Source: Trochalopteron elliotii (lineage: Eukaryota > Chordata > Aves > Passeriformes > Leiothrichidae). Taken from it: a DNA stretch of 64,000 nucleotides. The position numbers and the translations under genes were made by a program. This document shows, piece after piece, positions 22,511-64,000 of the stretch. The stretch is from contig JANPWX010000106.1 in the NCBI GenBank assembly GCA_024734555.1, positions 2,894,744 to 2,958,743 of the forward strand, written 5' to 3'. How positions within the stretch are numbered: the first letter of the stretch is position 1; every line of letters begins with the position of its first letter. The notes under the pieces are model-generated. The model worked only from the letters and a program-made list of their open reading frames with translations, was not told the origin of the DNA and made no database searches.

Positions 22511-22700
22511 CTATGAATGACCAAAGACTAACATTTATAATTTGTAGCAAAATTTGGTTTTATGTAGAAACAAGCCATGTTTTGCATTTGGATAGAGATT
22601 TAAATGAATTAAAGCTAAAAATTAAAAAGCACGATGCTGCAACATCTGGTCACTTGTTGAAGACCTCACTTTTAAAGTGGTTAAGTTTGCACAATTTGTA

Positions 22701-22745
22701 CTTTTTTCTTTTTTTTTTTTCTTTTTTTTTCCTTTTTTTTTTTTT
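22701..22745 (+). repeat. T-rich pyrimidine tract
   Basis: Forty-five bases of T broken only by single or paired C, about 190 bases from the A tract and of opposite sense. Confidence 0.9.
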
Positions 22746-23504
22746 ACTAAACAGTATTTTTCCTTCTTTTATAAACCAGAAAAACTAAACTACAGATAAA
22801 TTTTCCCTACCTTGAGCTAATGCTGCAGATAGGGTTGACAAAGCTGTACAGCGCAATCAAACATACTTACATCTTAGCTCATTGTACAGGTACAGCCATA
22901 ATCAAGGCACAAAGATCTTCTACAAGTTATTTTCAATAAAGTTGTACAAAATAATACATTTTACAGTCTGTACAAGAATAATAATCCAGCAGTAAAATAA
23001 AAAATGAGGGAAGGGAAGAAGAAAAAGAAGGGAAAGACTGTGAGGACTACAGTCCAGATAATGATTTTTAGAGCAGACGGGATCATCAGTGGACAAACTG
23101 AAAACAGTGTGTGGTTAACTCTTTCTGCAATCACAGGCCATACGCAGTTCAATTCATAAATGTCCATGGTTGTCTTTAGACCACCAAGACTGGTTTTAAA
23201 AATACCCTTCTGAAAGGTAGCAGTTGGTTTTTGCACTGTCTAGGTCTGCTGGAGAATTGTCAGTATTTCCGCCCAAAGCCACATTACAGTCAGAGAACCA
23301 AACTCAAGGGTCTGTCTTCAAACTTGGTCTGTGACTTGGCACCTTCGTTACTCGGATGCAGTGAGTGATACAAAGTGGAGATCACGGGTTATAGGATTAT
23401 GCCCACAGCAGTGCTAAATTACCTAAAGTTTTCTCTCCCCCAATTTTTGTTTCAACGTTTTAATTTTTTCATCCCCAATTCTTTCAGGTGCTCCACATTC
23501 AGGG
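22746..23504. other. Downstream flank of GNAS
   Basis: No confident gene. A minus-strand frame of 91 codons (22961-23236) ends in a hydrophobic, Phe-rich stretch produced by a T-rich tract. This may be extended GNAS 3' UTR. Confidence 0.4.
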
Positions 23505-23828
23505 CTTTTAATTAATTAGGTTTTATTTTTTTGTTTGTTTTGGTTTGGTTTTTTTTTTTTCCTCTCTTTTTTGTTAATAACAGTGTTAGGGAATCCTCAT
23601 GGAAATGGCCTTTTAAGTGTTAGGGGCCATCTCAAACTGTCCGAGGGGTACAGAAGCAAGCTTAGAAGTGCTGCTATTGTCCAGCAAGGAGAAAAAGTTG
23701 AGGGGTGCAAATCAATGGGAGATTTAAACAGTTCTCTTCCACCCTATGTGGGCAAGGGTGGTTTTCTTTCTTTTTTTTTTTTTTAATAAGGAATAAGGAG
23801 TCCAAAACACAGAAAAAAGTGCTCTCCA
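23505..23828 (-). other. GNAS: GNAS 3' UTR (short form)
   Basis: A- and T-rich sequence after the stop, up to just past AATAAA on the minus strand at 23522-23527. This gives about 310 bases, similar to the human UTR. A longer UTR is possible. Confidence 0.55.
23522..23527 (-). terminator. Candidate GNAS poly(A) signal AATAAA
   Basis: Plus-strand TTTATT about 300 bases after the GNAS stop, followed on the minus strand by TTAATTAAAAG. Confidence 0.5.
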
Positions 23829-57418
<33,590 letters not shown>

Positions 57419-60400
57419 CTGAAATGGGAAAACAGTGTTACAGAAAGGGTTAGAGGTGAAGAGAATCAGCAAACAGTAATGCATCATTTTGTTTCTCAGT
57501 GAGCAGGAAATGGAGGATATTTAACAAAAATCTTTAGCCATGCTTTTAGAACCTCACTACCAGTTCAGTTGGCTTTCTCAGTTTGACTCCAACACTCTGT
57601 AACAGTTAGCTGCTTCTCAATCACTGACTGAATCCCAACCACCTACTGTAAGAAGGGTTAATGCCTCATTAATGACAATTTCGTTGGCATTTTTAATAAT
57701 CAATGCTATTTGGTAACATTTGTTCTTTAGCTCGTGGTGTCACTGTATTTTACATTTACGTGGCTGTCACGATTTTTTTTTCTTTAATAAAACAATGCTT
57801 CTCTATAATTCCTACATGAATGATAACAATAATTAAATTTTACATGACTTTGCAAGTTAGTGAGGATCTCCAGGGACTATACAGACATCTGTATCTTACT
57901 TAACTCCGCACCACTTTCGTAAATTTACTCTTACAGTGCAAAAAGACACTGAACTACAGAAGAAAGACAGTGATACAAGGCTAGATCATGTTTTGTCTCA
58001 GCCTTAAAAACTGAAAGCCAAGATATGAAAGCAGACAGCCAAAAATGCACTGCTTCAGTTCTGCTGAACCTGTAACACAAGCTAACAACACAACCAAAAG
58101 CCCTTTCACTTTGCATATGAAAGATGCACTGTGGCTCCAACAGTGAGTGTGCAACATGGGATTGAACTCCTGGCCATCAGTGTAAGAACTCTGAATAGAT
58201 TTAGAAAGAAGAGCAGCAGCCTGGTGACTTAAAACACACACAGACACCACTGTGGGCATTCCTCTTATCAACAGCCATGGGTGTTCTTGGCTATCTCTCA
58301 GAGCTTTGAAGTGTTCTGTGTAAAACACTTTCATTCTGATTTTAAGTGGCAAATGATTTATTTTTTTTAATCCAGACCAGTGCAAAACCTTTCAAATAGT
58401 TGCTGCATATATTCTGTGCCTCCCCACCTTTTTTCTTCTACAGCAGAATTATTTGAAAGAAGAAAAATGTGTCATTTTGGCTGCTTCAAGGTTCCTCCAT
58501 CTCTTGGGATATCAGTCTCTCACATTCCTTTACTATCAATGTAGTACAAAGAAAGGGGACACATTCCAAAGTTTCACTTTGAAAAGAGTTTAAAAAAAAA
58601 ATTCACATTCCTACCAGAATCTCAACTAACACCTGAACTGTAGCAGAACAGTAAATCCTTTAAATTGCATCTTAAAGATGAATAAAGGCATCTTACAGTA
58701 AATTTAGTGATGCTGATTTTCAGAGCACCCTCTCCTTAGCAGGTATAAGATGCATATGTGCCTGTGTGATCACACAATTATGAATATCAGTGATGGAAGC
58801 AGTGCATCAGATGCAAATTTGATTGTCCTCTTATTAAGTATTCCCTAGCTGCACATACACAAAAATGAGAGTAAACACAAAATACACATCTAAATTTTGT
58901 TCTGATTTCTTTTAAAAAGGTTATGATGTTTATATATGGTATTAGATGTCAGTTTACTCCCTGCTTTTATGAACTGTTCATGAACAAAAAGACCAGTTAA
59001 ATTTCTTTCAGAAGCAGGTAAGAAGACTTTACTTGACTTTTAATATGTGCAGATTGCAGGACCATTTTGCTATTAAAAGGAATGGAAGATGAATCAAAAT
59101 CTTATCCAGTCCTCAGTTTTCTGTCTCCCACTGCTGGAACTGTGCTCATTGGATACTTTAATTTTACAGAGTTCCAGTTTCTTGGCAGCTGGGGGACTGT
59201 CAGTCACCTTCGGCTGTATCAGAGCACAGTGAAGAAAATATCTTTATAAAGCACAAGGGAGAAGGAAGAGAAAGTAAAGGAGAGAGGGGGAATTGTCTGC
59301 AATCTCACTGTATCTGAACCAAACCCATTTTGGGGAATGTTTCTATATTTGTTTTTAAAAGTACCAGTTGTTCAGTACAGAACATCATATGGCTCACTCA
59401 ACATATGACTACAAAGCTGGGAAATTGAAAAATGCAATCAGCAATTGTACAAGATTTTTTTTTGCTGAAACAGAAACTGATTCAATGGACAAATAACAAG
59501 GCAAAGGTAAGTTTACAGAAAAAGCAGTAAAATATTCATCACCAAAAAAAAAAAGTAGATACAAAGTGAAAAAAGTCAGTGCTTTAATAAGAAAAGTCAC
59601 AACACAGTAAAACTGCCACAAAAATTCTTCCTCATTATTGTTTCTCACTACAACTACGACACTTTGGTGGAAAGCTGATATAAAGCAATTTTTTAAAGAC
59701 CTTTTAAACTCTGTAATACTTTTACATTTGGAGTAGTTTCTGCAATCAGATCTTAAAATTGGATGAAAAATAAAACCAGTTCCTGGCCCCAGCATTAACA
59801 CATCGGTAACAGAAGGCCCAGGGTTAAGTTCACCAGAACAGTTACATATTGTTCAGAAGAGCCCTCCCCCTGTTCTAAGGGCAGTTTTCACTTCTAAGAA
59901 AATACATGAATTACAAGAATGGGGGAAAGATCAGTGTTTGTGCCTTGTTAGGCCAAATTAGCAATAACGTATTTAAAACTCCCTTTATGCCTGTCCTGCT
60001 AATCTGAACTATAACCAGCAATACTTAAGCAATCTTCTCAGTAAGGTTATTAATTGTCCATGTGGGATGGAAAAAGAATTTAATTCCACATTCTTTGAAC
60101 TTCTTACTGGGGTTTCAAAATCAGGATCTACAACAAATAAAGAGCAAGAGATCATTATACTAAGGCACAGCAGGGTTTCTTTGGGATGGGTTTTTGCTGT
60201 TTCTTTTTTATTTGTATCAATTGTGTTTTAAAAAGTGAACTACATGACTTGACGTGGTCAACTATGAAGGCCTTTCATTAATACACAACCTTTTGTTTTT
60301 AGGCCACATCAAATACATCTCCACACATGCTGGGACTAATGCTGAGAACCAGGTAGGTGCTCACCCAAGCAAAGTCAGAACCAGGCTTGCAGAGCTCATC

Positions 60401-63400
60401 TCCTGCTTTATTAGAGTCCTCCTTACTGTAGTGACTGATTTTGGAATAAAGACATAGTAGCTGGTTGCAAAAGCTCCACATTTTCCCTCCTCCCCAGTAC
60501 ACCTACACTAACCACAGCTCTGAAATAATATTTAAGAAAAAGAATAACACAAGAAATCCTCAGCATCCCATTTGAGTCATGGAATGTAGCCTGGGGCTAC
60601 TCTCAGGGAAGGCAAGTAAAACCACAAGATTTGTTATGTATTTAGGTAAAACAGGGGCTTCAGAGGCCACTAGAGAAATCAAGTTAGCAAAAGGGTTGGG
60701 GTTTGTTTTTTTTTTTTTAGTTAAAGAGGTGCAATTTGTATGAGAGCTCTAAAATAATGAGTTAGGAAACAAATTAACCAAAAATAGCAGGAAAATTTCC
60801 TGAAAAGAAATAGCCAGAAAACTAGTCCTTACATGTCTGGTTCTTGTTTCCACAACACTGATTCATTTGCTGGCACATTCTAATATAACAGACTCTACAG
60901 CAGCATCAACACAGGTTTTTCTTGCACTAGAAAATGGAACTCCTAATAAAGCAGCTAAAACAAACAAATACTACTAAATAACAATTTGGTTTGAGATGAC
61001 ATTCCACAACAAATAGGATTTGAATGTTAGGTTCCAAATGATCCACAGAATTTGCAGTGTATGATCATATTATCCATTCTTGCCCTATGCATACTTAAAA
61101 TTGAAAAAAAAAAAAAATTCAAACGATGTAATTTTCCATTAAAAAAAACAAAATGCTGCAGTGTCACAACACACACCCAAGATCCTGTTTAAAGTACAGC
61201 TGAAGCTGTGTAAAGCAACAAAAGTCAACACGAGTGGTGACAGGATGGCATCACCAGGGAAGGTGAGGAGTGAATTCCTCCTGAGCTTTATGTCTGGATT
61301 GGAGCACTTATTCAGCACCAGACCAGACTTTACACGTCCCAAAACGTTCACACAACCCTAAAGAGGGAGAAATCCTTGAGGAGAAGACTCAAGGAAAGGA
61401 ATGTGGATGTAACACAGATCTGAGGAGAACAAACAGGGCCTGACTGAATCTGCCCCGGCTGGGCTGGGGCATAGTTTGAATTCCGGGCACAATCCCCAGG
61501 AACAGGCTCCACTTCTGGGAAACCATAAAAACCCTGAGAAAATCCCCTGTCTGGGTAAACCTCCCCTGGTCTTGCTTAGATAACTGAAGGATCAAGGACC
61601 ACAACTTGCTGCTGATGAGGAAACCTCATGTCTCATGATACCATAACACCACCATGGTTAAAAAGCCACATTTATGTGAAATGTATTTCATTATTAATGT
61701 TTTATTTATGAGGTGACAGTTTCTCCACCTGCTGAAAGCTTCCCAACACAATGAGTCAATAGGCAACATTTACAAATCACTTGTATTCACTTACAGGAAT
61801 CTCTGCAGACCTCTAGAGAAAAAAAAACCCCATCAGTGGAAATGTGGAAGGGATGCTTGGAAAATGGTTCTTTGTTCCAGAAAGATCTTGCTTACACAGC
61901 TCTGGATTAGAAAAGGGGCAATGCAGAGTCTAATCAAGTCTAAAACCTACTTATATTGGATAATTTCAGCAAGCTGAATAAATGGCAGCAGGTAGACAGT
62001 GGTTTTGATCAAAGTTAAACTACAGGAAGTGTTAGAGAACTTGGGGGTTGAGTGCTTTGGTTGTTAAAAAAAATAATCCTCAAGAGACAAACTCCAGGCC
62101 TGGGAAAAAGTAAAGGAACCAAATGCTTTCGAGAAGCATTCTAAAAGGATAAAATACTAGTAGAAAATGAAAGAGTATAACTGGACATACTGTCTACCAG
62201 GCTTTGTTCCCTCCAGATATACAAATACTCAAGAGACTTTAAAAAAACGTTTATGAAGCAATATTTTATAGGCATTAGGATGTTGGCAGGAAGAAACACT
62301 GGCACAGTCCATGCCACTGTGACACCAAATTCACAGGAAACTTAGCATGGACATGCAACATTACCTTTTCTTTGTAAAATATAATATAGGGTGGATCCTT
62401 CAACAGAACAGTTTATTTACTAATTCCAGCAAAAGTCAATGCCATTGGAAAAAACCTTACCTCCCAAAAGGTGTGTACAACCATTACACAATGTTGTGGT
62501 TAAAACTGGGATTCAATTCCTGGGCAAAGTTCACTGTCCCATGGAGCTGCACATTTCATAATAAGAGTTTTAAAGAGGTCACCGACTTACAAATCTAATG
62601 ATTAAAGGTCAAACCAAACCAGCTTCTAACTGTAAAACTGTCTCCTGGAGGACTTTGCTTCCCAATGTGTTCAGCTTTTAAAAGCAGCCAGTGACCATTG
62701 GTTTCAAACCCCTCCACAGACCTGCTCTGCTGGGGGAGCACAGCTCTCCTTTCCTGGGAGCCAGGCAGTTCTGCTGCATTCCACACTCCAGGCACTGCAA
62801 GGCAAGGTCATGGGATGGCAGGGCAGCACAGAGCATTCCAAGACCAACTGCACCAGCTGATTTTCTCCTTCCAGGATAGGTAAGTACCCACCAAATGGAT
62901 TTATTTCTCACTGCTGTGTAGGAAATCAAGCCATCACTACTGACTGCACAGCTGCTCAGAGGAGGGAACTCATCTCATCTTTTCATTCTCCCCAAGTTTG
63001 GGCAGGGATACCAGAATGTGTTGAATTTGTCAAATCAGACAGTTTAATAAGCCACTCACTTGAATAGGGAAACATCTGCATTCCTAATGGTGTGAACAAG
63101 TGTTAATTATTGCTTGCTATTTTAGGGCAAATATGCTGATGATATCACAAAGGAAACACATACCTACAAATAGCTGAAGATATTCTCCAGTTACTGGCAT
63201 GTGTCCAGAGCTGAATACAAAACTCTTTGGGAGAGGCCCAGTGCACTCAGCACTTCCCATAACTGAGTCAGAAATATTTTCAGCAAGGATTTAGTCTCAT
63301 ATATCAGTAGTTTTTCATGCTTGGAAAAGAAGAATATTCCCAAATATTCTGTGTTTCTGCTTGGTAACTTCTAGTAGTACAAATTAAACTGGATGTAGCT

Positions 63401-64000
63401 GCAAGGATTGGCCAGTGGGAAGGGAATTCTATTTAAGAAACTTCTGTCAAGTTTGAACTCACATTATTCCCCTTTGTTAAGAGTTTCAAAACAACACAGC
63501 ATTTAAGAAATGTGCCAACACACAAATCCATACCCATAAGATGCAACGTGCCTTTGGTTAGAAGTCCTCACTAACATAGTATCAAATTATTTCTCTTTAA
63601 TTTCTACTTTCGTAAGAAGTTTATTGTCACAGAAACTTTATCTGTTTCTAAACCAGAACACAGCTCATGTTAATTAGGGAGGAAAACTCACTTTAGGTGA
63701 GAGCAGCAAGCCTGCTCCCTGTATCATCAAGATTCCCCTGCAATTTAAACCAAATAATCAGTGTTCTTCTGCTTCTTTAAAGTGTATCATACATAGAAAG
63801 AGGCGATTCACTGAAGGATCAAACTTCCTGATAGCATAAAAGGCACAAAGAAGTTTTCAACCCCATTCCAGCTCTCTCAGGGCAGTTTAGAGTGGTGACA
63901 GAAGCAGTTCAACCATCAGCTATTTTTGGAGACTTCAGTCTAAGAAAGAAGGTTTATTAAAACTGAGAAGTTTCCTTTGAGCCTTAAATCAGGGTTTGGA
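57419..64000 (-). other. GNAS: GNAS intron 5 (part)
   Basis: From the acceptor of exon 6 to the window end. I searched the minus strand for exon 5 (human VELANPENQFRVDYIL) and exon 4 and found neither, so they lie beyond the window. Contents are AT-rich intron sequence with A/T tracts (57774-57784, 61106-61119) and no recognised gene. Confidence 0.75.

Noticed and set aside
57419..64000. Search for GNAS exons 1-5, NESP55 and XL-alpha-s exons
   Set aside because: No matching minus-strand coding sequence seen; they lie beyond the window if present.

Overview
The window is vertebrate nuclear DNA, most likely from a bird. It is about 60% AT with long introns, GT-AG splicing and homopolymer tracts, and it carries one truncated CR1-type LINE tail typical of avian and reptilian genomes. 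The gene order CTSZ - NELFCD - GNAS matches human chromosome 20q13 in reverse. The species cannot be named from the sequence alone. One assembly gap of 394 N lies at 12807-13200.

Region 1 (1-3.7 kb, + strand): the last four coding exons of cathepsin Z (CTSZ), with the catalytic His and Asn, the stop at 2978-2980 and a likely poly(A) signal at 3706-3711. The signal peptide, propeptide and catalytic-Cys exons lie before base 1.

Region 2 (about 4.5-13.2 kb, - strand): NELFCD, subunit C/D of the negative elongation factor that pauses RNA polymerase II. Fourteen coding exons give 561 codons plus stop. Only the small first exon (about 29 residues in the human protein) is missing, and it probably lies in the N gap, which sits in a CpG-rich promoter. 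CTSZ and NELFCD are tail to tail. A 13-unit, 16-17 bp minisatellite (13271-13483) sits just upstream of the gap.

Region 3 (13.5-23.5 kb): about 10 kb between NELFCD and GNAS with no confident gene. It holds a possible tRNA-derived SINE relic (about 19.4 kb) and a short GC-rich minus-strand reading frame at 22.29-22.46 kb next to a 43-base A tract. The C-terminus of that frame resembles the formylglycine-generating-enzyme family (weak).

Region 4 (about 23.5-64 kb, - strand): GNAS (Gs alpha), exons 6-13 in human numbering, equal to residues 145-394 of the 394-residue long form. Arg201, Gln227, NKQD and TCAVDT are intact. Exons 7-13 are compact (23.8-29.3 kb), but exon 6 lies 28 kb upstream at 57.3 kb. 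That 28-kb intron holds a CpG-rich patch (29.34-29.62 kb), a cluster of RFX/SOX/MEF2-like motifs (35.65-35.68 kb), the CR1 tail (44 kb), a nested palindrome (45.85 kb) and simple repeats, but no recognisable coding gene. Exons 1-5 of GNAS, and any NESP55/XL-alpha-s exons, lie beyond base 64000.

The three genes act separately: lysosomal carboxypeptidase, promoter-proximal pausing, and receptor-to-adenylyl-cyclase signalling. They are neighbours by conserved synteny, not an operon. I found no convincing new system; the best leads are the cis-element cluster, the minisatellite at the NELFCD promoter and the orphan 22.3-kb reading frame.
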